Assembly: GCF_900114325.1 (NCBI RefSeq)
Contig: NZ_FOSR01000009.1
Location: 62,001 to 126,000, forward strand
Length of the DNA: 64,000 bases
From: Rhodanobacter glycinis
Lineage (GTDB): Bacteria; Pseudomonadota; Gammaproteobacteria; Xanthomonadales; Rhodanobacteraceae
Direction of reading: 5' to 3'
Shown here: piece after piece, positions 34,548 through 45,026 of the stretch
How the letters are laid out: each line of letters opens with the position of its first letter
How positions within the stretch are numbered: position 1 is the stretch's first letter
The notes under the pieces: generated by a model
What the model was told of the DNA's origin: nothing
What the model saw: the letters and a program-made list of their open reading frames with translations, nothing else
Databases searched by the model: none
Position numbers and translations under genes: made by a program

Positions 34548-35362
34548 TTCAACGCATCATTGCCGCAGCCATCCTTGCCCCGTTGGTGGTTCTCATCGTG
34601 CTGCTGGCATCCAACGGGGTGTTCGCGCTGATCGCGGCCCTGGCCTTCCTCGGCGCGGGTTGGGAATGGACCCGCCTGGCCGGCCTCAAGTCGGTCGCCA
34701 CGCGCGGGACCATGCTGGTGGTGCTGGCCATCGTGTTCGCCCTGATCTGGCGCCTGCGCAGCCCGGCCCTGTGGTCACTGCTGCTGGTCGCCGGCGTGGC
34801 CTGGTGGCTGCTGGCCTGCGGCTGGCTGCGGCACTTTGCATTCGGCGCCGCCCCGACCGGCGAAAACCGCAACATCAAGTTGCTGGCCGGCGCCTTCGTG
34901 ATCGTGCCGGCGTGGGTGGCACTGGTCCAGATCCACGACGAGAATCACGTGCATGGCCACATCTGGGCCTTGCTGGCGCTGCTGATCGTGTGGGCGGCCG
35001 ATATCGGCGCGTATTTCAGCGGGCGCCAGTTCGGTCGGCGCAAGCTGGCCCCGCAGATCAGCCCCGGCAAGACCTGGGCCGGCGCCTGGGGCGCACTGGT
35101 GGCCGGCGTGCTGGTGCTGCTGATCGGCGGCTGGCTGCTGGGTGTGCGCGGCGCCCCCATGCTCGGCCTGGCTGTATTGGCCGTGGTGACGGTGGCCGCC
35201 TCGATCGTCGGCGACCTGCTGGAAAGCCTGATGAAGCGCCACGCCCAGATGAAGGATTCCGGTTCGCTGATTCCCGGCCACGGCGGCCTGATGGATCGCC
35301 TCGACAGCGTGTTTGCCGCGCTGCCGGTATTCGCACTGGGCCTGCTGTTGCTGGGGTTGTAG
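34541..35362 (+). CDS. cdsA: Phosphatidate cytidylyltransferase
   Basis: This 273-residue integral membrane enzyme makes CDP-diacylglycerol from phosphatidic acid and CTP, the branch point for phospholipids. It has about eight hydrophobic helices and the C-terminal CdsA signature (DSGSLIPGHGGLMDRLDS) preceded by SPGKTWAG. The ATG at 34541 overlaps the uppS stop, so the two are coupled. dxr follows 9 bases later. Confidence 0.97.
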   Translation: MLIQRIIAAAILAPLVVLIVLLASNGVFALIAALAFLGAGWEWTRLAGLKSVATRGTMLVVLAIVFALIWRLRSPALWSLLLVAGVAWWLLACGWLRHFAFGAAPTGENRNIKLLAGAFVIVPAWVALVQIHDENHVHGHIWALLALLIVWAADIGAYFSGRQFGRRKLAPQISPGKTWAGAWGALVAGVLVLLIGGWLLGVRGAPMLGLAVLAVVTVAASIVGDLLESLMKRHAQMKDSGSLIPGHGGLMDRLDSVFAALPVFALGLLLLGL

Positions 35363-35371
35363 AAAAACATC

Positions 35372-36556
35372 ATGACTGCCATGCGCCAGATCGCCATCCT
35401 CGGGGCCACCGGATCCATCGGTGGCAGCACGCTGGACGTGATTGCGCAGCACCCGGATCGCTTCCGGGCCAGCGTGCTCACGGCCCACCGCAACGTCGCC
35501 GCACTGGCCGAGCTGTGCGCCCGGCACCAGCCGCAACTGGCGATCATTGCCGACCCCGCGCTGGAGGCCGAGCTGGCTCGTCGACTGGCCGCCGCCGGCG
35601 TGCGTTGCGACGTAGCCAGCGGCATGGACGCCATCGCGGCGGCCGCGGCCGGCTCGTTGTGCGACACCGTGGTGGCCGCCATCGTCGGCGCCGCCGGACT
35701 GGATTCCTCGCTGGCGGCGGCACGCGCCGGCAAGCGCCTGTTGCTGGCGAACAAGGAATCCATCGTGATGGCCGGCCCGCTGCTCCTGGAGGCATTGCGT
35801 GTCGGTGGCGGCGAGCTGATTCCGGTCGATTCGGAGCACAACGCGATCTTCCAATGCCTGCCCGGCGGCCGCCCCGACCTGGCAAAAAGCGGCGTGCGAC
35901 GGTTGCTGCTGACCGCCTCCGGCGGACCGTTCCGTGGCCGCACCCGGGCGCAGCTGTCCGACGTGACCCCGGATCAGGCCTGCAAGCATCCGAAATGGTC
36001 GATGGGCCGCAAGATCTCGGTGGACTCGGCCACCCTGATGAACAAGGGCCTGGAGGTGATCGAGGCGCATCACCTGTTCAGTGCCCCCGTCGAAGCCATC
36101 GAAGTGCTGGTGCATCCCCAGAGCATGGTGCACTCGCTGGTGGAGTACGTGGACGGTTCGGTACTGGCCCAGCTCGGCAACCCGGACATGCGCACCGCGC
36201 TGGCCCACGCGCTGGCATGGCCCGAACGGGTGAGCTCCGGCGTGGCTCCGCTGGATCTGGCAGCTGCCGAGCCGCTGCATTTCGAGCCGCCGGACCTGGC
36301 CACCTTCCGCTGCCTTGCCCTTGCCTTCCAGGCGTTGCGCGAAGGCGGCGATGCCCCGGCCATCCTCAACGCCGCGAACGAGGTCGCGGTGGAAGCCTTT
36401 CTGGCCGGTGCGTTGCCGTTCCTCTCGATCGCCGACGTGGTCGAATCGGTTTTGACGGAACTGCCGGCGCAAGCCGTGGTCGATATCCAGACCCTCGGCG
36501 AACGCGACCGTGCCGCTCGCACCGCGGCACGGCGGGTTCTCCGCAACGCTTGCTGA
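35372..36556 (+). CDS. dxr: 1-deoxy-D-xylulose 5-phosphate reductoisomerase
   Basis: The 394-residue enzyme makes methylerythritol phosphate, the committed step of the non-mevalonate isoprenoid pathway, using NADPH. It has the nucleotide-binding start [18 protein letters not shown], the LANKESIV and [11 protein letters not shown] active-site segments and [19 protein letters not shown]. It lies between cdsA and rseP in the conserved order. Its product leads towards the substrate of uppS and ispA, both in this window. Confidence 0.98.
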   Translation: MTAMRQIAILGATGSIGGSTLDVIAQHPDRFRASVLTAHRNVAALAELCARHQPQLAIIADPALEAELARRLAAAGVRCDVASGMDAIAAAAAGSLCDTVVAAIVGAAGLDSSLAAARAGKRLLLANKESIVMAGPLLLEALRVGGGELIPVDSEHNAIFQCLPGGRPDLAKSGVRRLLLTASGGPFRGRTRAQLSDVTPDQACKHPKWSMGRKISVDSATLMNKGLEVIEAHHLFSAPVEAIEVLVHPQSMVHSLVEYVDGSVLAQLGNPDMRTALAHALAWPERVSSGVAPLDLAAAEPLHFEPPDLATFRCLALAFQALREGGDAPAILNAANEVAVEAFLAGALPFLSIADVVESVLTELPAQAVVDIQTLGERDRAARTAARRVLRNAC

Positions 36557-36590
36557 TAAGCTTGAGCCCCCACCTGACGCATATTGATTG

Positions 36591-37940
36591 ATGAATCCCT
36601 TCTTCGGCTCGGTGTTCTGGTTGCTGGTCACGCTTGGCGTGCTGGTGACCTTTCACGAATTCGGCCATTACTGGGTCGCGCGCCGCTGTGGGGTGAAGGT
36701 GCTGCGCTTCTCGGTAGGCTTTGGCAAGGCGCTGTGGAAGCGCGTCGGCCGCGACGGTTGCGAATACCAGGTCGCGGCGATTCCGCTGGGCGGCTACGTG
36801 AAGATGCTCGACGCGCGCGAAGGCGAGGTTCCGCCGGAGCTGCTCTCGCAGGAGTTCACCAGCCAGTCGATCTGGAAGCGCATCGCCATCGTGCTGGCCG
36901 GGCCGGGCTTCAACGTGATTTTCACCATCGCCGCGTTCTGGCTGATGTTCATGCTGGGTCGCACCGACTACGCCCCCATCGTCACCGCCACGCCACAGAG
37001 CATGGCGGCCCAGGCGGGCATTCACCCGGACGACCGCCTGGTCAGCGTCGGCGGCACGCCGGTGACCACCTGGAGCGGTTCGCTGGATGTCATCGGCAAC
37101 GCCCTGCTCAGCCGCGAACCGCTGTCGATGACCGTGCGCGATCCGGACGGCACCCAGCGCCATGTCACGCTGCCACTGAACAAGCTGCCCGCCGGCAAGG
37201 ACATCGGCCAGTACCTGGATCAGCTGGGCCTGCGCCCCGCGCCGCCGCCGCCGATCGCCGCCATGGTGGAAGCCGGGCAACCGGCGGCACTGGCCGGCCT
37301 GCAGGGTGGCGACCACCTGGTCAGCGTGAACGGCAAGCCCGTGGCCGATTTCGTGGACCTCGGCAAGCTGATTGCCGCCGATGCGGCCAAATCCCCCCTG
37401 CTCGCCATCGGCGTGGAACGCCACGGCAAGCCGATGCAGTTCAAGGTGACCGCGCGCAAGGAGTCGGTCCAGGGCCAGCCGGCGCGCTGGATCATCGGCG
37501 TGGGCGCGCAACCGCCGGAGACGGCGATCCAGCATTACGGCCCGGTGCATGCCCTTGGCGCGGCGCTGAGCCTGACCTGGCGCCATACCACCGCCGTGTT
37601 CAACATGATCGGCCAGATGCTCAACGGCCGCGCCTCGACCAGCAACCTGTCCGGCGTGATCGGCATCGCCCAGGTGGCCAATGCCTCGGCTCACATGGGT
37701 CTGTCCGCCTATCTGGAATTCCTGGCGCTGGTCTCGCTGAGCCTGGGCATCCTGAACCTGTTGCCGATCCCGATCTTGGACGGCGGCCACCTGCTGTATT
37801 ACCTTATCGAGCTGGTCAAGGGCAGCCCGGTCAGCGAGCGCGCCATGATCGCCGGCCAATACGTGGGCTTGCTGCTGTTGTTCACGCTGATGGGACTGGC
37901 GTTCTACAACGACATCCACCGCATCGTTCTGCCCACGTGA
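36591..37940 (+). CDS. rseP: Site-2 intramembrane zinc protease (sigma-E regulator)
   Basis: The 449-residue protein cuts the anti-sigma factor RseA within the membrane during envelope stress, by analogy with E. coli. The zinc motif HEFGH is at 22-26 in the first helix. Two PDZ domains follow (around 115-200 and 205-285), and the C-terminal helix has NLLPIPILDGGHLLYYL. A TTG directly before the ATG at 36591 is in frame but not needed. It precedes bamA, the usual pairing of envelope-quality genes. Confidence 0.97.
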   Translation: MNPFFGSVFWLLVTLGVLVTFHEFGHYWVARRCGVKVLRFSVGFGKALWKRVGRDGCEYQVAAIPLGGYVKMLDAREGEVPPELLSQEFTSQSIWKRIAIVLAGPGFNVIFTIAAFWLMFMLGRTDYAPIVTATPQSMAAQAGIHPDDRLVSVGGTPVTTWSGSLDVIGNALLSREPLSMTVRDPDGTQRHVTLPLNKLPAGKDIGQYLDQLGLRPAPPPPIAAMVEAGQPAALAGLQGGDHLVSVNGKPVADFVDLGKLIAADAAKSPLLAIGVERHGKPMQFKVTARKESVQGQPARWIIGVGAQPPETAIQHYGPVHALGAALSLTWRHTTAVFNMIGQMLNGRASTSNLSGVIGIAQVANASAHMGLSAYLEFLALVSLSLGILNLLPIPILDGGHLLYYLIELVKGSPVSERAMIAGQYVGLLLLFTLMGLAFYNDIHRIVLPT

Positions 37941-38055
37941 CACGGATGTGCACCATCAGCAACGGCCGCACGACCACGTGGCTCACGATCCGCACGACTA
38001 CGCGGCCAAGCGATCGTTCGCCCGTCGTGGCGTCGGCGACCGCGAATCGTTTTCC

Positions 38056-38110
38056 GGAACCGGGGTTGCCCCGGTTCCATGCACACATCGGGGCGGCCGT
38101 TTCGGCCGCC
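38056..38110. repeat. Two tandem hairpins between rseP and bamA
   Basis: The first is a perfect 10-base-pair stem (GGAACCGGGG / CCCCGGTTCC) with loop TTG at 38056-38078. The second is an 8-base-pair stem (GGCGGCCG / CGGCCGCC) with loop TTT at 38092-38110. Neither has a following T-run. They lie in the 198-base gap 37941-38138, 29 to 83 bases before the bamA ATG, and may tune read-through or bamA translation. Confidence 0.55.
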
Positions 38111-38138
38111 TCATCGAAATAACCCAACGGAATCGACG

Positions 38139-40547
38139 ATGAAGCGTATCGCCGCCCTGATCCTGCTTGCCTCTCTCTCCGCCAATGCGCTCGGTTTCGA
38201 GCCGTTTGTCGTTTCCGATATCCGCATCGATGGCCTCAATCGCATCGCGGCCGGCACGGTATACAACTACCTGCCGATCAGCAAGGGTGACCGGTTGACC
38301 AACGACGAGGTGCAGCGGGCGATCCGGGCCTTGTACCAGACCAAATTCTTCAGCGACGTGGAAATGGAGCGCCAGGGCGACATCCTGGTGATCAAGGTGA
38401 CCGAGCGGCCTTCCATCGCCAAGCTCACCATCCGCGGCAACCACGACATCAAGACCGATGACCTGAAGAAGGGCCTGAAGTCGATCGGCCTGTCCGAGGG
38501 CGAGACCTTCGACCGGCTGGCGCTGGATCGCGTGCAGCAGGAGCTGATCCACCAGTACTACAACCGCGGCAAGTACAACGTGTCGGTGCTTCCGCACGTG
38601 ACCCGGCTGGACCGCAACCGCGTCGCCGTCGACATCGAGATCCGCGAGGGCAAGGCTGCCAAGATCAAGGAAATCAACATCGTCGGCAACCATGCGTTCA
38701 CCGACAAGGCGATCCGCGACGACTTCGAATCGGGCACCACCAACTGGATGTCGTGGTACTCGAAGAACGACCAGTACTCCAGCGACAAGCTGTCCGGCGA
38801 CCTCAACAAGCTGCAGTCCTACTACATGGATCGCGGCTACGCCGACTTCGGCCTGGATTCCTCGCAGGTGACCATCTCGCCCGACAAGCGCGACATGTAC
38901 ATCGCCGCCGACATCAAGGAAGGCGCCATCTACAAGGTCTCCAAGGTGCACCTGCTGGGTGACCTGATCCTGCCCGAGAAGACCATGCGCCGGCTGGTCT
39001 TCATCAAGGACGGCGAAACCTTCAACCGCGCGGCCATCGAGGCCAGCTCCAAGGCGATGAAGGCCGTGCTGGCCGACATGGGCTACGCCTACGCCAAGGT
39101 CGACACGATTCCAAAGCTGGACAAGGAAAACCGCACGGTCGACCTGTCCTTCTACGTGCAGCCGGGCCATCGCATCTACGTGCGCCGCGTGATCTTCCAG
39201 GGCAACACCCGCACCGAAGACGAAGTGCTGCGTCGCGAAATGCGCCAGCTCGAAGGCTCCTGGTACTCGCAGGCCGCGATCGACCGTTCCAAGATCCGCC
39301 TGCAACGCCTGGGCTTCTTCAAGAAGGTGGACATCGACAAATCCCGCGTGCCCGGCACGCCGGACCAGGTCGACCTCAACGTGAAGGTGGAGGAACAGTC
39401 TGCCGGCAGCCTGATGTTCGGCGTGGGTTACTCGCAGTATTCCGGCATCATCCTGTCCGGCTCGGTGTCGCAGAACAACTTCCTCGGCACCGGTGACCGC
39501 TTCTCGCTGGGCGCGGAAAAGAGCGACTACTACACCCAGATCAATGCCAGCTACTACAACCCGTACCTGACCGACAACGGCATCGGCATCGGCTACAACG
39601 CCACCTTGTCCAAGGCCGATTACAGCAACCTGGGCAGCGAGTACGCCAGCTACTCCAACAGCACCCGCGCGTTCTCGACCACCCTGGGCATTCCGATCAC
39701 CGACTTCCAGGGCCTCAACCTCAGCATGGGTTTGAGCAGCACCAAGATCAACACCTACGAGGGCTACACGCCGCAGGTGCTGATCGACTACCAGAACGCC
39801 ATCGGCCACCGGACCATCCATACCTGGACCGGCTCGATCGGCTGGACCTACGACACCCGCAACAGCTACTGGGCGGCCACCCGCGGCGGCCTGCTGTCCG
39901 CCTCCGTGGACGGCGCCCTGCCCGGCTCCACCGTGCAGTACTGGCGCTTCACCGGCGAGGCCAACCATTACTGGCCGATCGGTGGCGGCTTCGTGCTGTA
40001 CCTGGACGGCCAGGTCGGCTACGGCTCCACCTACGGCAACCAGACCTACGACCGCACCTTCGGCCAGTATGTTGCCGGCCAGAAATACGATTACCCGTTC
40101 TGGCAGAACTACTACGCCGGCGGCGTCAAGGACGTTCGCGGCTTCCAGGACAACACCCTGGGCCCCCGCGTCTGCGCTGGCCTCGACCCCACCACCGGCA
40201 AAGCCGCCCAGCCCGTCAATGGCAACTGCAATGGCAGTTCCTATTACTACGCCCAGCCGATCGGCGGCGCGTTCAAGGTACTGGGCACGGCCGAGGTCTA
40301 CCTGCCGCTGCCGTTCCTCAAGGACATCAACACCGCACGCGTATCGGTGTTCATGGACGTCGGCAACGCCTTCAAGAACTACCAGAGCTTCCAGGCCAGC
40401 CAGCTCGATGCCTCGTACGGCATCTCGCTGCACTGGAAGGCGCCGATCGGCCCGTTGATCATCAGCCTGGCCCATCCGTTCCGCACGCAGCCGGGCGACC
40501 AGCACTACGAGGAACGCATCCAGTTCACCTTCGGCAGCCAGTTCTGA
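38139..40547 (+). CDS. bamA: Outer membrane protein assembly factor BamA
   Basis: The 802-residue protein is the central beta-barrel insertase of the outer membrane. It has a signal peptide (AALILLASLSANALGF), five POTRA domains (about 25-425; e.g. FEPFVVSDIRIDGLNRI truncated to VSDIRIDGLNRI) and a C-terminal 16-strand barrel with the VRGF-type loop motif DVRGFQDNTLGP and final Phe in FTFGSQF. It is followed by a strong terminator and then lpxD; skp is absent from the usual position between them. Confidence 0.97.
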   Translation: MKRIAALILLASLSANALGFEPFVVSDIRIDGLNRIAAGTVYNYLPISKGDRLTNDEVQRAIRALYQTKFFSDVEMERQGDILVIKVTERPSIAKLTIRGNHDIKTDDLKKGLKSIGLSEGETFDRLALDRVQQELIHQYYNRGKYNVSVLPHVTRLDRNRVAVDIEIREGKAAKIKEINIVGNHAFTDKAIRDDFESGTTNWMSWYSKNDQYSSDKLSGDLNKLQSYYMDRGYADFGLDSSQVTISPDKRDMYIAADIKEGAIYKVSKVHLLGDLILPEKTMRRLVFIKDGETFNRAAIEASSKAMKAVLADMGYAYAKVDTIPKLDKENRTVDLSFYVQPGHRIYVRRVIFQGNTRTEDEVLRREMRQLEGSWYSQAAIDRSKIRLQRLGFFKKVDIDKSRVPGTPDQVDLNVKVEEQSAGSLMFGVGYSQYSGIILSGSVSQNNFLGTGDRFSLGAEKSDYYTQINASYYNPYLTDNGIGIGYNATLSKADYSNLGSEYASYSNSTRAFSTTLGIPITDFQGLNLSMGLSSTKINTYEGYTPQVLIDYQNAIGHRTIHTWTGSIGWTYDTRNSYWAATRGGLLSASVDGALPGSTVQYWRFTGEANHYWPIGGGFVLYLDGQVGYGSTYGNQTYDRTFGQYVAGQKYDYPFWQNYYAGGVKDVRGFQDNTLGPRVCAGLDPTTGKAAQPVNGNCNGSSYYYAQPIGGAFKVLGTAEVYLPLPFLKDINTARVSVFMDVGNAFKNYQSFQASQLDASYGISLHWKAPIGPLIISLAHPFRTQPGDQHYEERIQFTFGSQF

Positions 40548-40576
40548 TCTCTGCCGGAAAAGCCGGATCGCACCAC

Positions 40577-40603
40577 GAAAAGCGCGGCCATGCCGCGCTT
40601 TTC
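40577..40603 (+). terminator. Strong hairpin terminator after bamA
   Basis: A perfect 12-base-pair stem (GAAAAGCGCGGC / GCCGCGCTTTTC) with loop CAT ends in TTTTC and a pyrimidine-rich tail. It lies 30 bases after the bamA stop and separates bamA from the lpx genes. Confidence 0.8.
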
Positions 40604-40677
40604 GCTTTCCATGCCCCTGAAAATGACGCGATTGCACCGGCTGCCGATACAATGGCCGCCGTGTCACGGAGAACGCA

Positions 40678-41709
40678 TTGAACGTCCAAGCCAACCATTC
40701 GCTTGCCGAGCTCGCCGAGCGCTTCGACCTGCGTTGCCACGGCGATGCCGATACCCGCATCACCGGCGTCGGTACGCTGGCCGGGGCCGGCGCCCACCAG
40801 TTGAGCTTCCTGTCGAACAGCAAGTACGCCGCGCAATTGGCCGACACGCATGCCGGCGCCGTGATCGTGCGTGAGGAAAACCTGGCGGCCTGCAGCGTTC
40901 CTGCCCTGGTGGCCCGCGATCCCTACGTGGCCTACGCGAAGATCGCCGCGCTGTTCGAACACATTCCAACCGCACCAGCAGGCATTCATCCCAGCGCGGT
41001 AGTGGCGCCGAGCGCACGCGTCAGCGCGAGCGCCAGCATCGGCCCCTGCTGCGTGATCGAAAGTGATGCCGTCATCGAGGACGGTGCCGTGCTGGGCCCG
41101 CACTGCATCATCGGCGAGGGTTGCGTGGTGGGCGCGCAGTCGCGCCTGGTGGCGCGGGTGACCCTGGTCATCCGGGTCACCCTGGGCAAGCGCGTGCTGG
41201 TGCATCCTGGCGTGGTGATCGGCTCGGATGGCTTCGGCCTCGCCTTCGATACGGACCACTGGATCAAGCTGCCCCAACTTGGCGGCGTGCGCATCGGCGA
41301 CGACTGCGAGATCGGCGCCAACACCACCATCGATCGTGGCGCGCTGGACGACACCGTGCTGGAAGAGGACGTGCGCCTGGACAACCAGATCCAGATCGCC
41401 CACAACGTGCATGTCGGCGCGCATACCGCGATGGCCGGCTGTGCCGCCGTGGCCGGCAGCGCGAAGATCGGCCGCTATTGCATGATCGGCGGCAACGCCG
41501 GCGTGCTCGGCCATCTCGAAGTGGCCGACCGGGTTACCATTACCGCCAAGAGCCTGGTCACGCATTCGATACGTGAGGCAGGCGAATATTCCTCGGGCAC
41601 CCCGCTGCAGGACAACCGGGCATGGCGCAAGAGCGCCGCCCGGTTCAAGCATCTGGACGAGTACGCGCGCCGATTGTCGGCGCTGGAGAAGGATAGTAAC
41701 GATGAATGA
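40678..41709 (+). CDS. lpxD: UDP-3-O-acylglucosamine N-acyltransferase
   Basis: This 343-residue acyltransferase adds the N-linked hydroxyacyl chain in lipid A synthesis. It has the N-terminal uridine-binding domain ([13 protein letters not shown]) and a left-handed beta-helix of hexapeptide repeats ending in a helical tail, with the catalytic His region QIAHNVHVG. The start is TTG at 40678, supported by GGAG 8 bases upstream. It overlaps fabZ by 8 bases. The preceding bamA terminator implies a promoter close to this start. Confidence 0.96.
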   Translation: MNVQANHSLAELAERFDLRCHGDADTRITGVGTLAGAGAHQLSFLSNSKYAAQLADTHAGAVIVREENLAACSVPALVARDPYVAYAKIAALFEHIPTAPAGIHPSAVVAPSARVSASASIGPCCVIESDAVIEDGAVLGPHCIIGEGCVVGAQSRLVARVTLVIRVTLGKRVLVHPGVVIGSDGFGLAFDTDHWIKLPQLGGVRIGDDCEIGANTTIDRGALDDTVLEEDVRLDNQIQIAHNVHVGAHTAMAGCAAVAGSAKIGRYCMIGGNAGVLGHLEVADRVTITAKSLVTHSIREAGEYSSGTPLQDNRAWRKSAARFKHLDEYARRLSALEKDSNDE

Positions 41710-42175
41710 CAACACCGCGACCTTGAGCCTGCCGGTGAACGTGGAACAGATCCAGGAACTGCTGCCGCACCGCTATCCGTTCCTGCTGGTCGATCGGGTG
41801 ATCGAGCTGGAGCCCGACCAGCGCGTGGTGACACTGAAAAACGTCACCATCAACGAGCCGTTCTTCAACGGCCACTTTCCCGGCCATCCGGTGATGCCGG
41901 GCGTGCTGATCGTCGAGGCGATGGCGCAGAGCGCCGGCCTGCTCACCCTGATCAGCAACCGGCTCAAGGGCAGCACCAACAATTCGCTGTTCTACCTGGC
42001 CAAGGTGGACAACGCCCGCTTCAGCGCGCCGGTGGTCCCGGGCGACCAGTTGCGCATGGAAGTCCGCCTGAAGCGCCTGATGCGCAGCATGGGCATCTTC
42101 GAGGCACGCACCCTGGTCGATGGCAAGGAAGTCTCCAGCTGTGAACTGATGTGCGCGGCAAGGAACGACAAATGA
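41702..42175 (+). CDS. fabZ: 3-hydroxyacyl-ACP dehydratase FabZ
   Basis: This 157-residue hot-dog-fold enzyme dehydrates 3-hydroxyacyl-ACP in fatty acid synthesis and competes with LpxA and LpxD for hydroxyacyl-ACP. The motif [12 protein letters not shown] and the catalytic stretch [19 protein letters not shown] with His and Glu are intact. It overlaps lpxD by 8 bases and lpxA in an ATGA, so the three are coupled. Confidence 0.98.
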   Translation: MNDNTATLSLPVNVEQIQELLPHRYPFLLVDRVIELEPDQRVVTLKNVTINEPFFNGHFPGHPVMPGVLIVEAMAQSAGLLTLISNRLKGSTNNSLFYLAKVDNARFSAPVVPGDQLRMEVRLKRLMRSMGIFEARTLVDGKEVSSCELMCAARNDK

Positions 42176-42960
42176 CCCAGGCCGCCCTGATCCACCCCAC
42201 CGCACAGATTGATCCCGGCGCCAGCATCGGCGCCAACGTCGGCATAGGCGCCTACAGCGTGATCGGTGCCGAGGTGGAGATCGGCGAGGGCACGATCATC
42301 GGCCCGCACGTGGTGATCGACGGACCGACGCGCATCGGCCGCGACAACCGCATCTCCCAATTCGCCTCGATCGGCAACACCCCGCAAGACAAGAAATGGG
42401 AAGGTGAGCGTACCGAACTGGTCATCGGCGATCGCAACCTGATCCGCGAGTTCGTCACCATCAATCGCGGCACCGGCGACGGTGGCGGCATCACCCGCGT
42501 CGGCGACGACAACTGGCTGCTGGCCTACGTGCACATCGCGCATGACTGCCAGGTCGGCAACCACGTGGTGTTTTCCAACTACTCGGCGCTGGCCGGCCAC
42601 GTGCACATCGGCGACTGGGTCATCATCTCCGGCTATGCCGGCGTGCACCAGTTCTGCAAGGTGGGGGCCCATGCCTTCATCGGCATGGGCTGCCTGGTCG
42701 GTTCCGACGTGCCGCCCTTCGTGCTGATGGCCAACGAACAGCATGGCCGTCCACGCGGCATCAACAGCGAAGGACTGAAACGACGCGGCTTCGAGCCGGC
42801 GCGCATTTCCGCCATCAAGCGCGCCTACCGCACGCTGTACATGGCCGGACTGTCGCTGCCCGAAGCGCGCGAGCAACTGGCCGCGCAGGCACAGGACAGC
42901 GACGACGTGCGTGCCATGCTCGACTTCCTCGACCACAGCGAACGCTCGCTGGCGCGGTGA
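42172..42960 (+). CDS. lpxA: UDP-N-acetylglucosamine acyltransferase
   Basis: The 262-residue enzyme performs the first step of lipid A synthesis, adding a 3-hydroxyacyl chain to UDP-GlcNAc. It is a left-handed beta-helix ([20 protein letters not shown]) with the catalytic His region [13 protein letters not shown] and a C-terminal helical part ([11 protein letters not shown]). The ATG overlaps the fabZ stop as ATGA. Another ATG 21 bases upstream is less likely. Confidence 0.98.
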   Translation: MTQAALIHPTAQIDPGASIGANVGIGAYSVIGAEVEIGEGTIIGPHVVIDGPTRIGRDNRISQFASIGNTPQDKKWEGERTELVIGDRNLIREFVTINRGTGDGGGITRVGDDNWLLAYVHIAHDCQVGNHVVFSNYSALAGHVHIGDWVIISGYAGVHQFCKVGAHAFIGMGCLVGSDVPPFVLMANEQHGRPRGINSEGLKRRGFEPARISAIKRAYRTLYMAGLSLPEAREQLAAQAQDSDDVRAMLDFLDHSERSLAR

Positions 42961-43016
42961 TCGACATGCCCCATCCATCCACCACATCCGACACGGCGTC
43001 CTGATCCGACGGCACC

Positions 43017-44225
43017 ATGCCAGAGACCATTCCCAGCCCCACCATTGCGATCCTTGCCGGCGAAGATTCCGGCGACCAGCTTGGTGCCGACCTGATCGTC
43101 GCGCTGCGCCAGCGTTATCCCGCCGCGCGCTTCGTCGGCATCGGCGGCAAGCGCATGCAGGCGCAAGACTTCGAGTCCTGGCACGACATCCACGAATTGT
43201 CGCTGTTCGGTTTCGCCGAAGTGGTCCGCCACCTGCCGCGGCTGCTGAAGTTGCGCAAGACGCTGGTCGCGCGCCTGCTCGAAACGCGCCCGGACGTGGT
43301 GATCGGCATCGACGCGCCCGATTTCAACCTCGGCGTGGAGCAGCGCCTGAAACAGGCCGGTCTGCGCACCGTGCACTACGTCAGCCCCTCGGTCTGGGCC
43401 TGGCGCGAGAAACGCGCGGAAAAGATCGGCCGCAGTGCCGATCGCGTGCTGTGCCTGTTCCCGATGGAGCCGGCGATCTACGCCAGGCACGGTATCGACG
43501 CGCGCTTCGTCGGCCATCCGCTGGCCGATCGTTTCGCGCTGGTCTCCGATCGCGCCGGTGCGCGCGAGATCCTGCAACTGCCGCACGACGTGCCGGTGCT
43601 GGCCTTGCTGCCTGGCAGCCGCCCGTCCGAACTGGCCCGGATGGGATCCATCTTCATCGACGCCGCGCGTCGCGTGGCCGCCGCCCTGCCCGGTTTGCGC
43701 GTGGTGATTCCTGCCGCCAATCCGCAAGTGCTGGCACGCCTGCGCGAGCTGCTGGCCAAGGGGCCGCACGACGACCACGTGCTGCTGTTCGACGGACACG
43801 CGCACGAAGCCATGCTGGCTTCCGACGTGGTACTGCTGGCTTCCGGCACCGCCGCGCTGGAAGCCATGCTGGCGAAGCGCCCGATGGTCGCCGGCTATCG
43901 CGTATCACCGTTGAGTTACCGCGTGGCGCGCGCGTTGAACATGCTCAAGACCGACGTCTACACCCTGCCGAACATCCTCGCCCGCGCCGGCGGCATGGGC
44001 GAGAACACCGTGCTGGTGCCGGAACTGATGCAGGCCGATTTCACCGCCGCGAAACTGGCCGACGCCACCCTGGCCCTGTTCAACGACAGCGAGCGCCGCG
44101 GCCACATCGTCGCCGCCTTCGAGCAATTGCATCGCGCCCTGCGCGGCGAGCTTGGCGGACGCGCCGGCGACCAGGCCGCCAGTGCCATCGCCGAACTGCT
44201 GGACGGCGAGCGTGACGCGACGTAG
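43017..44225 (+). CDS. lpxB: Lipid A disaccharide synthase
   Basis: This 402-residue GT19 glycosyltransferase joins UDP-diacylglucosamine and lipid X. Motifs include ILAGEDSGDQLGADL at the N-terminus, VSPSVWAWREKRAEKI in the middle and ALLPGSRPSEL. It follows lpxA by 56 bases and is the last of the lpx genes here. rnhB follows after a repeat-containing gap. Confidence 0.97.
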   Translation: MPETIPSPTIAILAGEDSGDQLGADLIVALRQRYPAARFVGIGGKRMQAQDFESWHDIHELSLFGFAEVVRHLPRLLKLRKTLVARLLETRPDVVIGIDAPDFNLGVEQRLKQAGLRTVHYVSPSVWAWREKRAEKIGRSADRVLCLFPMEPAIYARHGIDARFVGHPLADRFALVSDRAGAREILQLPHDVPVLALLPGSRPSELARMGSIFIDAARRVAAALPGLRVVIPAANPQVLARLRELLAKGPHDDHVLLFDGHAHEAMLASDVVLLASGTAALEAMLAKRPMVAGYRVSPLSYRVARALNMLKTDVYTLPNILARAGGMGENTVLVPELMQADFTAAKLADATLALFNDSERRGHIVAAFEQLHRALRGELGGRAGDQAASAIAELLDGERDAT

Positions 44226-44234
44226 CGCGCCAGA

Positions 44235-44378
44235 TTCTCTCCCTCTCCCCTGCGGGGAGAGGGCTGGGGTGAGGGGTCAATCTTGCGAAAAACCCATCTC
44301 GGAGCGCGCTTCGATCAACACTTCCGCAAGCACCCACCCCTCACCTCAATCCTCTCCCCGCAGGGGAGAGGAGGCGAA
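44235..44378. repeat. Inverted repeat element between lpxB and rnhB
   Basis: The left half (CTCTCCCCTGCGGGGAGAGG then TGAGGGGT) and the right half (ACCCCTCA then CTCTCCCCGCAGGGGAGAGG) are inverted copies, each itself a hairpin. They are separated by about 60 bases of unrelated sequence. Similar elements are common between genes in Xanthomonadales. It fills most of the 210-base gap 44226-44435. Confidence 0.85.
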
Positions 44379-44435
44379 CGTGCCGAGCGGGTTCGCACGA
44401 AGCCACTCTCTGCCAACCCCACCTGACCAACCACG

Positions 44436-45026
44436 ATGCAATCCGGTTTTTTGACAGCGGGCGTCGACGAGGCCGGCCGGGGGCCGTTGGCCGGACCGGT
44501 CGCGGTGGCAGCAGTCATCCTCGATCCGGATCGTCCGATTGCCGGCCTGAACGACTCCAAGAAGCTCAGCGAGAAAAAACGCGAGGCGCTCTATCCGTTG
44601 ATCCTCGAGCGTGCGCTGGCCTGTTGCATCGTGCTGGTCGAAGCCGACGAGATCGATCGGCTCAATATTTTCCAGGCCACCATGGCCGGCATGAGTCGTG
44701 CCGTGGCCGGCTTGTCGCGTGTGCCAGGCGAGGCGCTGATCGACGGCAACAAGCTGCCAAAGGATTTGCCCTGCGCGGGTCGCGCCATTGTCGGCGGCGA
44801 TGCGCTGGAACCGGCCATCAGCGCCGCCTCGATCCTGGCCAAGGTCAGTCGCGACCGCCTGATGGTGGCCATGGACGACACCTTCCCCGGCTACGGTTTC
44901 GCCGTGCACAAGGGGTATCCCACGCCAGCCCACCTGGCCGCACTGGAACGCCTCGGCCCCTGCCCGCAGCACCGCCGCAGCTTCGCGCCGGTGCGACGCC
45001 TGCTGGAAGGCTCCGCTTCCGACTGA
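44436..45026 (+). CDS. rnhB: Ribonuclease HII
   Basis: The 196-residue enzyme cuts RNA in RNA-DNA hybrids, including single ribonucleotides in DNA. It has the type 2 signature [14 protein letters not shown] with catalytic Asp-Glu, LNDSKKLS, and IDGNKLP followed by [13 protein letters not shown]. It precedes dnaE in the conserved gammaproteobacterial order, although here a 692-base gap with a possible small gene lies between them. Confidence 0.97.
   Translation: MQSGFLTAGVDEAGRGPLAGPVAVAAVILDPDRPIAGLNDSKKLSEKKREALYPLILERALACCIVLVEADEIDRLNIFQATMAGMSRAVAGLSRVPGEALIDGNKLPKDLPCAGRAIVGGDALEPAISAASILAKVSRDRLMVAMDDTFPGYGFAVHKGYPTPAHLAALERLGPCPQHRRSFAPVRRLLEGSASD

Noticed and set aside
37998..40847. 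Open frame of about 950 codons antisense to bamA
   Set aside because: bamA is certain on the plus strand and the antisense product resembles no protein family.
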